Shown here piece after piece: positions 34,375-46,500 of a stretch of DNA of 64,000 nucleotides. A program made the position numbers and the translations under genes. Where the stretch lies: contig JACTAT010000052.1 of assembly GCA_014526335.1 (NCBI GenBank), positions 4,591,905-4,655,904 on the forward strand, in the 5' to 3' direction. Positions within the stretch are counted from its first letter, which is position 1, and each line of letters begins with the position of its first letter. Below the pieces are notes generated by a model that did no database searches, was not told the DNA's origin, and was given only the letters and a program-made list of their open reading frames with translations. The stretch comes from Chrysaora quinquecirrha. Its lineage: Eukaryota; Cnidaria; Scyphozoa; Semaeostomeae; Pelagiidae.

Positions 34375-34622
34375 GCTACCATGGTCTAACCTTTTTAATT
34401 TTGTTTTCTTACAAATCACAGTGATGCATCGTATTCTCTTCCATACTGAGACAATTTTTTTGTTAACTAATAAAATAATCCTACCTCTCTAGTTATCCCG
34501 CCATTAAATTTAAGATTGGATAAATAAGTTACCGAAATACCGACAAATTAATGAACTGATTCTCGTTTCTCAAAATCAAACTTCGTTGAAGCGTTATCGA
34601 AAGCTCCTGTCATTGGAAAATA

Positions 34623-35012
34623 CACCTTTTGTTTTAAATAAGCAACCGCTCAATAAGCAACTAGGGCTGAACTGACCTTAACATTAAGCAACTTGAGGGC
34701 TCAATTGAATTACTGTAAGCAACTAAGAAGTCGAACAACCAAGCTTATTCTCTTTTTTGTGTTAGGAAATTGTTCTTCGTTCTTATGTTTTGCATGTTGA
34801 TGTTTGTTAGCTAACGTTTTTCCACTTACTGTCTCCCAAAAGTCATGTTGTAGGCCTAACAGATGACGATTTTGACCCGCGAAGTCAGGGGTGGCTAGTA
34901 GGTACAAAAAATGTTAAGCAACGTTTAAGCAACTTTTAGGGCTGAAATGTCTAAAATTTTAAGCAACTTTGAGGGCTAGACGAAAGTCAAGTTGCTTATT
35001 AAAAAAAAAGTG
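34623..35012. mobile_element. TA-flanked MITE, TAAGCAAC family, copy A
   Basis: The ends CACCTTTTGTTTTAAATAAG (then CAAC) and CTTATTAAAAAAAAAGTG are inverted and flanked by TA on both sides. The interior repeats TTAAGCAACTTTGAGGGCT in both orientations. A second copy lies at 38639-38893. Confidence 0.78.
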
Positions 35013-35457
35013 TATAGTAAGGCCTTGGTCAAATCAACTGAACGTTTTGTGACGTCACGACTTCGGTACTCTGTTTCGCCACTCGGCACTCGGCACTGAA
35101 CATAGCGTAAAGGCCCCGTAAAATGTTCAGTGAAGTGTTCCATTCATTTGCCCAGGGTCTAAGAAGCAGATCTCGGAATTGTCAATTCGGCATACTTCAC
35201 AAATCCTAACTCGTTATTTTCTATCTAATTTTGACCACAGAATTAGAATAATTAACATTAAACAGAATTATTATAATCTGCATTTAAGTCTGCGCCTTGA
35301 CTAATGACGGAATCTTGTTTTCATTCCGTTCCGAAAACAACCGAAATTGGATGAATTTTTTTATCATTCTTCGGTTCTTCGTTTTGTTTCGTTCGTTGCT
35401 ACAATAATGCATCGCTGCTGCTCTTGGTCTTTTTGATACACAGAGGTATGCGAGAGA

Positions 35458-35610
35458 TAGACTCACTACAATAGTCGTACATTGGCTCCCAGCCCCGCTC
35501 GCAACACAGCCCGCTCATACCGCCATTAACAACAGCAGCGACTATTTTTTGATTTTGTTTTATTTTAAATGAATAAGGCAGCGAAAACTACGACTCATGT
35601 AGTAAGTCTA
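35458..35610. mobile_element. TAGAC-family MITE with 9-bp target duplication
   Basis: A 153-bp element begins TAGACTCACTACAATAGTCG and ends with the inverted CGACTCATGTAGTAAGTCTA. It is flanked by TGCGAGAGA (35449-35457) and TGCGAGAGG (35611-35619), 8 of 9 identical. Confidence 0.82.
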
Positions 35611-35852
35611 TGCGAGAGGTATGCGCCACCAGTTCATCCTCTGGCATCATCCCACGCCAGTATATTTCTCTTCGGTCATTCCTTCATCGAAATACACATT
35701 CTTTTTCATTAAGCTAACTAGATTTGCAAGTATTTGAATGTTATTGTTTATTAGAAACTTTAATATCATTAGTATCATAATAATTTCATGTCAGTGATTT
35801 ATTCAGATGTTATCTCCTGATCTCGTATAGTTCTAAGTTAATTTAAATGACC

Positions 35853-36668
35853 TAGAGGGGTGTCGCCCTGGTTGAGGGTAAACACGGTTTGATAGGTTTT
35901 TAGTACTTTCTATTTATTGTTGAATAATAAGAATTGTGGTGTAGTTAAATCCTAAAAGCGCGCGAAAATATTTTAATGACGCCATGTGCGAAATATTTTC
36001 TAGGTTTTTTTTTCTAAACTTTCGTCCACCAGCAGAGAAAAATATTTTTAAAATGCGTACCTGAAAACGAATTGTAAATATTCGCCATTTTCACTTTCAG
36101 ATTTTGTTGTACTGTTTTGTTTTGGTTTCTTTTATTAGAGTGGGCAAAGGTTTTCCAACAAAAAACACAGCTTCATGACAAGTTTAATTCAACCCGATAA
36201 ATTTCATAATGTAAGATTTGTAATTTGATATCCGTTTCCGTCGCCACAGGCTTTGTTTCCATGAGCTGTTTGATTGGCCTAAGTCGCCCTATTTGAGGGC
36301 CCTATGGTTATTTCCTGTTAACAACGTAGCCTTACTAAGGCTACGCCCTGTGGTACGAAAAAGGAAACAATTTTCCTGCGGCGCCGCAAGCTTATTTTGA
36401 CTGTTTCATGGTCTCTGCGGAGGCACATTTCACACTTAATCTTTGCCCTCAATCAGGGCGACTTCAAAAATTTAGGCCGTCGCGACCACTTTGTCTCTGC
36501 GCTGCTCGTCACAGAAGACGAGTTGCACGATATCCAATATAATTCATTTCAACAACAAGTAAGAGTTCAGGAACAGAATTATGATGAGTTTATTTTTCTA
36601 ACTTCCATCGTTCAGCTGAAATTCTTGACTAATGTAACAATACCCTCAACCAGGGCGACACCCCTCTA
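35853..36668. mobile_element. 816-bp TIR element, TAGAGGGGTGTCGCCC ends
   Basis: Both ends carry the same 28-bp inverted repeat, starting TAGAGGGGTGTCGCCCTGGT and continuing TGAGGGTA. A second inner pair of related inverted sequences (AAGTCGCCCTATTTGAGGGC and CCCTCAATCAGGGCGACTT) lies at about 36279-36299 and 36449-36467. A 116-codon ORF (36397-36747) overlaps and runs out of the right end, so it is unlikely to be the element's protein. The TA in the ends may be the target duplication. Confidence 0.8.
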
Positions 36669-36939
36669 TAACTTGATCAGCGTAACTCTTTTCGCTTTCA
36701 AGTTTAAACCTCTGCTGCCCATTTGCTTAATGAAATCTTACAAGTAAAAACCATATTGTAAACAGTCTTCACCAGAGCCCTGCCTTTGCGATGACCACTT
36801 GTAAATTAAGTTTTCTGACTTTTTTAAGGTACTTGTTGTGTCCAGTGCAGTTCTAAACTGGATCTCATCTGGCCGAATTTCTTCTGGCAGGGAGAACGAT
36901 TTGTCGCCTTACATCACGTTAGCGAATCTATACGCACTT

Positions 36940-37290
36940 CTGTGGTGGATACGCACTGCTCTTGTGGTATTTTTTGCATACTGTGGTGGATACGCACTTC
37001 TGTGATGTGTTTTTGGGCTTGATATGTTGGGTTATTATGACGCCTTAGTTTGTGGAATTTTTGCGGACTGTGGTGGATAAGCAATACTGTGGTGGGTTAT
37101 TATGCTTGATGTGGTGGGTTATTATGCTTGATGTGGTGGTATTTTTGCATGCTGTGGTGGATAAGCACTACTGTGGTTTGTTATTATGCTTGCTGTGGTG
37201 GTATTATTTCCGTACTATGGTGGATAAGCACTTGTGTTAAGCTATTATGCTTGATTTGATGGCATTTTTTGCGTACTGTGGTGGTTTTTT
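36940..37290 (+). repeat. TGTGGTGGATAAGCAC minisatellite
   Basis: Irregular tandem copies of TGTGGTGGATAAGCACT followed by GGTTATTATGCTTG-like spacers recur at about 36941, 36982, 37069, 37153, 37216 and 37276. Spacing varies from about 40 to 90 bp. Confidence 0.8.
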
Positions 37291-38638
37291 ACGTACAAAA
37301 TCCAACAAATCTTGAGACACTGTGGCAGCTGAAACTCAGATTTGTCCAGCATTGCATTTAGGACTGGACCTGAGTGAAGTTGCCTGGTAGCTTATTTAAA
37401 AAATAGTACAACGTTTTTCCTTTCCCGTCTAAGCATATTTCTCGTATTTTGTACTCTTTTCTTACACACGCTTTCTCTTATCTGCAGATGCTTGCACTTG
37501 CTGGATTTGAAAACTTTCCCATCAAAGCTAGAAGCAGAAAAACAAGGTATGTATTATTCAAAAGTAACAAAGTTTGATTATTATTCAAAAGTAACAAAGT
37601 TGAAGTTGCTAGATAGCTTGATTGGAAATCTCTGATACAAGGGGCTTATCCTGAAAGTCGGGGCTTCAATCGAGTCCTTAAAGTTCCTCTTTAACAAATA
37701 GCAGTCTTTGACATATCTTTGGAGACTGTTTCATGCGATGGAGAAGATTCTTAGCCCCCAACGTCTTTCTATGCCACTGACTGATGTTGCCCAGCAAAGT
37801 TGACAAGGTTTAGGCAAGTCATATTTTCTTGTCACCTACGTTTTTGGCTGTACAACTACTTCATCTTGCGAGCCATAAATTACTATGAGAATCATTCAAA
37901 CACATATAAATCTACTCTTTGGCCCCCAGTTGTAGCGGGGGGAGGATTGGAGTAGGAAAGTTGAGAACCAATAACTAAAATAGTAGCTATGGGAGCTAGA
38001 AAAGACGGTGGTTGGATACATTTTCTGATGAAGTCGAGACGCTCCAAATGTTATACGCTATTTAACAGAAGAGTAAAAAATGAAATTGCCGGCCCCCTTT
38101 GAATTTGAAAAGAGTGAACCCAATTACCTTGAGTCTATACCTCAAGATACCCTATTTTTCTAATGATGCACAGACCAACCAATGACTGGTGAATTCCAAG
38201 AAGACACTTAGTAAATCCTCCTGAATCTTTGAGGCAGGTGCATAAAATTAATCAAAAATTCAAGCCACTCCTTTAAATGTAACATGTTTATTCTGAAACT
38301 CTATAAAACACGTTTTCCTCCAAAACAGAACTTATGATTTGCTGTAAAACACGCAAAAACATATGCAATTCTAACAATATTATCCGTCTAATATTTATAT
38401 ATAATAAGGCGTTATCACTTATCCATCTGAAGCAGACTGACCCCCCAGATTTTAAAAATGAAGGTTTATTAAGTGATCTCCACAAAATAACGAAAAAAGA
38501 ACCCAGTTTTTCCTTTAAATTCTATTTTGTTTCTTTACCTACTAACGAAAAACAAAATATATACCTGAAATCGTCGATGACGATGTGCTTTAAATGTAGG
38601 CCAAGAAGCTAAGAATGACAGATGTACATAAAAACATA
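37291..38638. other. Gene-free stretch
   Basis: A short direct repeat of TATTCAAAAGTAACAAAGTT lies at about 37552-37600. ORFs around 38288-38612 are AT-rich and featureless. Confidence 0.4.
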
Positions 38639-38893
38639 CACTAAGTTTTGTAGCTAATAAGCAACTGCTCAATAAGCAATTAGGGCTGGGATTTTCTTAA
38701 ACTTTTGGCTGAGATAGCATTTTTTATACAGTATATATCACTGCAAGATTGTCAGTTACATTGAAAAGCAAGAAAAGAGCCACAATAAGAGTTCTTAGGG
38801 GGTACCAGTCATTCTGTGAGGGCTGTATTACTAGATATTTTAAGCAACTTTGAGGATTAGACCAAAAGTCCAGTTGCTCATGTAAAGAAAGTG
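38639..38893. mobile_element. TA-flanked MITE, TAAGCAAC family, copy B
   Basis: The copy begins CACTAAGTTTTGTAGCTAAT and ends with TTGCTCATGTAAAGAAAGTG, with TA on both sides. It shares GCAACTGCTCAATAAGCAAT and AAGCAACTTTGAGG with copy A at 34623, with extensive divergence. Confidence 0.68.
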
Positions 38894-40311
38894 TAGTTTT
38901 TTGTTTTTTTTTCGCGGTTTTTCTGCCTTATTTTGAGAAAGACACCTCGTATCTTGAATAAGACCTTCCTGTTATTTTGTCCCTAGCTAAAACGACATGT
39001 TCAGACTTCAGTACATACTGGGCATGTTAGATAAAGGAATGCATACCAGCCTGCACGTTTCCAAATGAAAGCAAAAGTCTGTCCTAAGTGAGGCAGTTTC
39101 TCAAACGTTAGAAGCTTGTCTACGTCATCGTCAAGGGTAATGTTCGCATATAAAAACCAGACCAGTCCATCAACAGAATTCTATGGTCGGTAAGTTTTCT
39201 TTTCTTATGCCGGAATGTTTTGTAATCATTATCATTATTGCAGCGTTGCGATTGTATTTCTAAGATATGGCACGAAATGAGCAACGTATCCTTGTTAGGT
39301 CAACTCTATGTGGGTCAAGGCACGCCCAAAACCCTTTGCTAACCTATGTGTGGTAAGATAAGAAAACCGTAAGATGTGACGATTTGATAATTAATTAAGT
39401 TTACTATCGCTAGATTACTACTCTACCCCCTTAAGTTTTCTTGTTCTTTTTGCTATACTTTGCTTTTACATTTTTCACTTCTTAAAGTCCAGACAAGGTC
39501 AAGGCATAGCTATCCAACATTACCAGTCAAGCAAGTGTTTGGTTACTTGCTTGTTGCAAAACTTTTCCTACTAGTGTCTTTACTCTGGCATTTAACTATA
39601 AAAACTACCGTTTAAGTGTCTTCTTTTAAGAAATGGGGCTTGATTAAAAGTAGAATATTACCTATAGACATCATGATTATACAGCAACTGTACTCTTCGT
39701 TGAAGTAAAACTGTCGAAAAAGCATAGAATTTCGTCTTTGTAATAAAAAATTCCTTATGACGTGACTTCAGTACGGCTATCATCCTTCCATCCATATAGC
39801 GTCGCAAAAGAAGCAATTTTTTGACACGAGACTGCTTTCCGCAATCCACTTTAATGCAATTAGCTCTATTTGAAATCGCGCGCCTGTGAAATCCAAGGTC
39901 AATGACACGACCCCCCGGTTTCGTGAATACTATTGGAGCGATCTGATTGACCGCCTCTTTGTACGCAAACGCAAGACAGGTTGATCTCTCAAAGACACTT
40001 CGATACAAGACAAGAAAACTCAGTCAGCCAACATCGGATGCACTACGACTGCGCTTCTCGCTACTCAGTGCTCAAAAACGCTACAATCCATTACTGCTGA
40101 TTATACTACATTCAGACGTGAAGAAAATGCATTCTGTCCTCGTGGCTAATTGAAGAAAGTATCCAAGACCTCACTGTATGATTTATGTTGAAGCACACGC
40201 TACTTAAGTTATGAAAAAGCCGTTCAGCTGCCTTTGAGAAGCAGATTAAAACGATAGATACTCATCGCGTATTCACTAAATCACTTTAAGCGTTTGAATT
40301 TACAGTGGAAA
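38894..40311. other. Upstream region of the Caspr-like gene
   Basis: No coding exon is supported. A 116-codon minus-strand ORF (39658-40008) starts with TTG and resembles nothing I know. A TTTACAG just before the ATG at 40312 could be the acceptor of an upstream 5' UTR exon. Confidence 0.4.
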
Positions 40312-40580
40312 ATGGCAAACTTTCCTGCTGCAATAATCCGAATTTTCATCTTGAAGATATTATTATCGTCTTATATCCATACTGGTTACTCTTTGCATAC
40401 GGAAACAACCTTCAATGGAACACAGTATATAGCATATCCTATACCGTCGCATGAAATGGGCAGCACTTATGATAGAATTGTTTTGGATTTTAAAACTTCA
40501 GAGCCGTATGGTGTACTTTTGTACAGTGGAGGGACGCAAAAAGATTTCGTGGCCTTGGAAATAATTCGTGGAAAACTCAG
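40312..40580 (+). CDS. Caspr-like exon 1: signal peptide and start of LamG1
   Basis: The ATG at 40312 (AAAATGGCA) opens a hydrophobic signal peptide (IIRIFILKILLSSYIHTGYS). The first half of a laminin-G domain follows (TTFNGTQYIAY, LDFKTSEPYGVLLYSGG). The exon ends in phase 2 before GTAAGT. Confidence 0.9.
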
Positions 40581-43500
40581 GTAAGTTAAATTTCGCTTTT
40601 TCTAGCACAATATTCGCATTACTTTCACCACATATTCTGCAGCGCTCGGCTAGCGAACATAGCTAAAACCGCGAATTTACATCGCGAGGCTTCCAAGTAT
40701 TTTACACTGTTTTTGCTTCATTGGAAATATTCAGTTTGTAAGCCAGTGCATTTAGCTTTCAGACGCGATGGAAATGAATGTATCAATAGAATGGTAGGAT
40801 TTCCGAAGCGAAAGCTTTAGCGTGACTCCTAGGTCTTTTGTAGGTTACAAATTAGCTTTTCTTTGGAAGGTAAATATTACAGTAGTAAAATGTTGGTGCA
40901 CGAACATAAAGCATCATATTCAGTTGAAGTTCGTCGAGTTTGAGATCGACGTTTAGATAGAGCGTATTCATTTGAAAGAAATTTTGCGCAAAATGAATAC
41001 GGAATCGAATTAATCCCCAAATAGAGCAACATCTTTCTTAGTAAATCTCCTATCAGAAAAGACAGTATATTTGACTTGAAGCTGTTTAAACATGATTTTC
41101 CTGTCCAAATTTGTTGTTGTTTTCATTGTAAATATGTCTGTAAATATTAGAAATGCTTGCCACCATACGATAGCTGGCTTGCTATAGGAGATAAGATGTG
41201 ATCAGGTGCTCTTTTGTGCTGTTTAATTGCAGCAAAGTGCATTGCAAAAGATCATGATTGTTTGCGCTAATTTATCTAATGTGTAGCGATCAATTCATCA
41301 ACAGATATAGCTAATAACCATGATAGGCGTTATTGGTACTGTGGTTAAAGGCAGGTAAGAGAAACTTACCTGCAAATGGGCGTCCTTCATGTGTCAATCA
41401 TAAGCACTTTTTGGAAGGCATAAACAATAGATAACGCCAATCATCACCCTCGTTGAATTTTTTTGCGCCCTTCAAATGTCAATCAAAAAAAGAAGCGAAA
41501 GGTTTTTTTCATATTGTTTCAAAATATCGTACAAAAAAGAAGGCGCTCCAAAGATAATATGATATCCCAACATAGTGCTTAACTGCTTGGAACAGCACCT
41601 TAACCGTGTATACATCACTGTCTATATGTGTTATCATCACCCGTAGCTTTTCAGCTATACACTTACGACATACGTTAGTTCGGAGATGATTATAGCACTG
41701 ATCCGATACGCTGCTATATTCCTACAATCGAGGGGCGATTCACCTACAGAAAGAGTACGGAGTATACGGAAAGTTTATGCGAAGACCTCGTTTAGCGTAG
41801 CCCTCAAACATTGATAAAATTATGCTATTGGTCACCTGAGACCAAAAAGAGCCATCATACCTCAGATAAGGGCGTGTCTCAATGACGCGTGTCTCAATGA
41901 AAACTGGGGACAGAAAATGTAGCTTCCTTGTACTTTTTCTTGAATCCAGTGTCATCAGACCTTTGAAACCCATATACCTATTACCGTGCTTATTACTATG
42001 CTGAAAGTCATTCAGGGACATTTGGGAGGGGCCCATTTTGCCTTAGTAGCGACAACGCAAGTCAGTTCTCTGAGGACGATCGTACAAAATATTCAGGAGC
42101 TGCTAGTTTTCTTCGTGCATTTCCTTCCTTAAAAATACTTGAACAGACGATTAGATACACAGTCTTTGCTGCAGTATTTTGGTGTCTCTCTACCCTTTTT
42201 CCAAATGATATTACCTAGCTTTATTTGCGTCTACTACCAGGGAAATGAGTTTCTTCTCATATGTGTAACGACTGAGATTTAGCTACGTTCTCCTTTCTAA
42301 AATGTAATATTATTGATGGACAGTAGTGGCTTGGGAAAGCGTCGCTGGCTCAGCATAGTTCTGATTATAAGCACTGTTTGAGATAGCTTATGATTAGAGC
42401 GGACCGCTTTACTTTGACCATGCCTTATTTGCCTATCAAAAACATTCGTGTGGAAATGAACTTTTTGCGATTAAAAATTCCACCTGCCTCCGAATAGCGT
42501 CAGATCGGTGTTAGCTAGAGCATAGAAATAAGCGATCGAGCTTTCTTAAGAGTACTACACATAATCACTTTTCCTTGTTCATTATAAGACGTGTACAGAA
42601 ACACAAGGATAAATTTGTTTGATATTCTTAGCAATCATGTAAACCTCTTAGTTTTAGTAAGCTATGGTTGATTTCTGAAGTGAGAGCAGCTGCTTCGCTT
42701 TCAGCTTCTCTTTTCTTGTTTTTCTTTGTTTGATTAACACTGTCGTTGGCGCTAAGATACTTTGAGATAAGACGATCGTTGTTCACAAAATTAATTACGT
42801 CTTGCAAAAAGAGAATTTGAACCAAGATATGTATAGAAATATAGGTAAGTGTTTGGGTGTAACGTTCAGTAGCAGTTTCTCAAGCCTATTCCATATGTCT
42901 TTTAAACCAAAACGCCCGAAAATTTCCAAGTTCGGGAAAATTATTATTAACGGAAATTTGCGGACACTTCAAACAAAACGAAACATTAAGAGAACAGTGC
43001 AATCAAATTACATGTAGGACTACGTGGAGCAGGATTGATTGATAATGAACTGTGCATGTGAGCAGGACGAGAGCCAATCAAAATTTCCCATAGATAACGC
43101 TATAGTTCGATTGTTGCCTACTCCTAGGTGCCTTATTACTGTGGGGTTGGAATAGTCGTAGGCTGGAACATCATTCAGGACCTAATTGGAATTCAGGACC
43201 TAATTGACAAGGGGTCAGAATACAGGGAGTTGGATTAACTGCTTAAACGCATTACGAATGGGCCCTAGTACTTATAGGCTTAGGCGATCCATAGTTCTAA
43301 CAAACAAATATAGAGTGAATAAGGGAAATTTCATACCAAGAGAGTAAAAACTTAATAAGCAGGGGGGGGGCGGCGATTAGGCACATAGATAATTTTTCTG
43401 GCGGCAATGACCGGACTTGTTTGTGAGATACTGTTGTAAGAAGTTGCTGTTGCTGTTTACGAAGAGTAGGAGGAAGTGTAATACACGTATACACAAACAC

Positions 43501-46500
43501 ATTATGAAAGCTATTATCCCGTCTGCTTCCATTTGCTTTTATTTGGTGATTCTAAGGCGGAGTCAACCTATTTACACGTGAAAAAAGCTCTTAACGATAT
43601 GTTTGATCAGCGAGAGCTATTGTGTTTTGTTAGGAACTGGGTAAATGTGTTTGCAGGATATACAAAGTTTTTCATCAACATCATAATCGGGGTTTCTTCT
43701 TGATATATGTATTTGATGGATGCTTGTTGCATAAGAGTATAGGAAAGATCATGAAAATATGATTCTACAGTATCGCAACATTGACTGGATGAAATTGTCA
43801 TTCTTTTGGCTGTTTTAATTCTGTTGCATTGAATTGAATTGTTTTTGCAAGCTTCTGTATTCAATTGAATTGGCGTTCTCCGCTAAGTTTGTTGTTGAGG
43901 CTGAGAGTGCAACGGATTGCCTGAAGCTTAGCAACTTCTGGCTGAAGATGTAGAAACGTCTGTCATGCATATATTAACTGTGTCTTGATTTCTTTTGCAC
44001 CCCAATTTGAGGACAGCAAAGGTCACAGGTAGAAAACGTTAGGTACAGTTAGACTTATTACCTTTTTCCCACTCTTTCGGAAACAGCTTCTAACAACTAC
44101 AACAACATACAGCTGTTTCTTCAGAGTGGGACTGATATGGCTTTGAGCTGTTTCCTCAGAGTGGGACTCATGCAGTTTGAGCGAGGTGATGGAGTGTGGA
44201 GGAGCGTAGACTACGACGAATGTAATACGTCTAAGTCATAGTTACGTTGACCTAAAGTGCATATCAAACATATTTTCCAAAAGTTCGCTATGGTGAAAAA
44301 TGCAGCTCGATTTTAAGTTTTTGTAGTGCTAGGGGATTTTGAATTTTTATAGTGAACCTCGAACTGAATGAATGAACGAACCTGTAACATGAACCCTTTG
44401 AATCATATACTTAGTCTCAAAGTTATCTTTTCTAAGCCATTTTTGTTTGCAAATACTATTGCATTTCTCGTAGTTTTCATAGTCATTCATTCATTATTCA
44501 AATAGATTACACATAAACCCAAGTAGAAGCAGATGCTTCATGTAATTATAACTTAGGATAATCTCTTTGCAAAGGGATGTGTCAGTTTTCTTTAAACAAA
44601 ACCTGCAGAACAGCATTTCTGCATGAAACGTTTTCAAGAAACAGCTGCAAAAAATAATCATGCTGTTGCGATTCAATTTTGCAAGCGTTGATTCTAGTAA
44701 TTAAAAGATTTCAATACTTATCCGGTTTGAAATTTTGGCAAGATGGGGCGTTAGCTAGACTTATTACCTGAGTCCCAGTTATCGCTCATCAAACCGAGAC
44801 TAACACTAAACCAGAGATCGCTCAAACTTGAGCGTCCAGCAGTTGATCCCAATAGCGGTAACTACGACTCAAGTAATAAGTCTAGGCGTTAGCTACTCAT
44901 TCCTCGGCAAAAACGTTATTAAGGTTGGGGGTATCATGCCATACCAAAAGTACTTGAGTATAGAGATCATGATTGGCTTGTTGATATGATATTAACGCCT
45001 AGTCTCAAATCAACCTCGCCCTCTTTTAAATGCCTCCCTTTTCCCTGTCAAAGCCAAAACTACATTAATTAAACGCCTGTAATCAAATGTTCTTCAAAGC
45101 ACGGTTTTGTCAGAGGAGGTTTCTTAGGCCAGGCTTTATATGTCGACATTGCGCACAGTCAGAACTTTTTGCCGACTGCTAATCGGCGTTCTTTTGGAAC
45201 TAACGCAACTGGTCTGTCGACATAAGCGCACAAAGTGCAGTTGCATCTAGTTGCCGTTAATGTTGTCGTATCGTATAGGTCGACATAAGCCTGGCTACTT
45301 AATTCTTCTGTGCACTGATTGGTTCCTAGAAGTATGGTCTACGGTATTTTAGTGCTAATGGTGGGAAGTTGCCTGGACCGAACCCGGACGAGATTTGATA
45401 GTCTTGAACCCACTGAAGCCCTCGAATAGCTGCTATGATCAAAGCATAAAACCTTCAAATGATTTATATTAGAAAATCTCTCATTTATTATAGTTGTTTT
45501 TATCTGCGATTGAATCTTAAAAATAGCAATAAATAATCTTTTCTACATATGAAAACTTTTGCGAAATTCGCATCTGAGGTAGCTACTTCGAGATTCCTAT
45601 TACATTCAAACAATTTATTTATTCTCAAAAAGTCATTTTATTATGTCACCTATACAAGTTTCCAATATATTAATGATGTACCAAACAATAGAAAAATTTG
45701 GCAAACAAAAATTGTCAAGACATGTATCTACTGTAGTCTTGTCCAATCCTTTGGTACTTTCTCAGCTAGAAAATTCTAAACTTCCTCAAAAATGTTTGTT
45801 CAAGTTCGATATAAAATTCAAACACTCAGGACCATCAAGTGTAATATCAAACTCTATCACAAAGTCCATTTCGGTGTATTTTTGCATCCGTTTTGAAAGT
45901 AATAAAAGTCTGGGCACAAGAAGTGAGCCAAGGCCCAGGCAGCCAGGCCAATGATTGGCCAAGGCCTTCCTCGCAGCTCTCTAATAACTAGCTTCTGTTC
46001 ATCTATGTTGTTGTTGAATTGGTTGCTTCCATATTAGCTTAGCGTACACCTACAGCTTTTCGTTTAGTTGGTTATCAACTTATTTCAGAAGGAGAACCAA
46101 CCAAAGTTCTCAGACGTTTGACAAAGGAAGTAAACCCGAACCCAGTCCTCTTGCAGCTCGAGACTTTTTGTTGGCCAACGGAAGCCAGCGTTTGCTTCAA
46201 CTTCTGTTCTTGAGCAACACATTGAAAAATCAGGCCTATACATTCATCAGTTTTAGCTGAAACTTCCAAAGCAACCATTCCTTCAAAATTAGCAAAGGTC
46301 TTGGCATTTTGAAAACGAACTTCTCGACAATAACACAAATCTTTCTTGTTCCCAACCACAAGCTTGACCGTGTCACGTGAGCAGTAGTTTGACACTAACG
46401 TGTTCCAGACAGGCACCATTGCAAAACTTTCTTTGTCCGTAATATCATAAACAAAAATAACAGCATCTGCAGATATAAGATAACTTTGTATTAAACTCTG

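Noticed and set aside
36397..36747. 116-codon ORF overlapping the 816-bp TIR element
   Set aside because: It runs through the terminal inverted repeat and out of the element, so it cannot be its transposase and lacks any motif.
36940..37290. CRISPR-like spaced repeats
   Set aside because: Repeats are imperfect with variable spacing and the spacers are themselves related. The genome is eukaryotic; this is a minisatellite.
39658..40008. Minus-strand 116-codon ORF upstream of the Caspr-like gene
   Set aside because: It begins at TTG, not ATG, and shows no family features.
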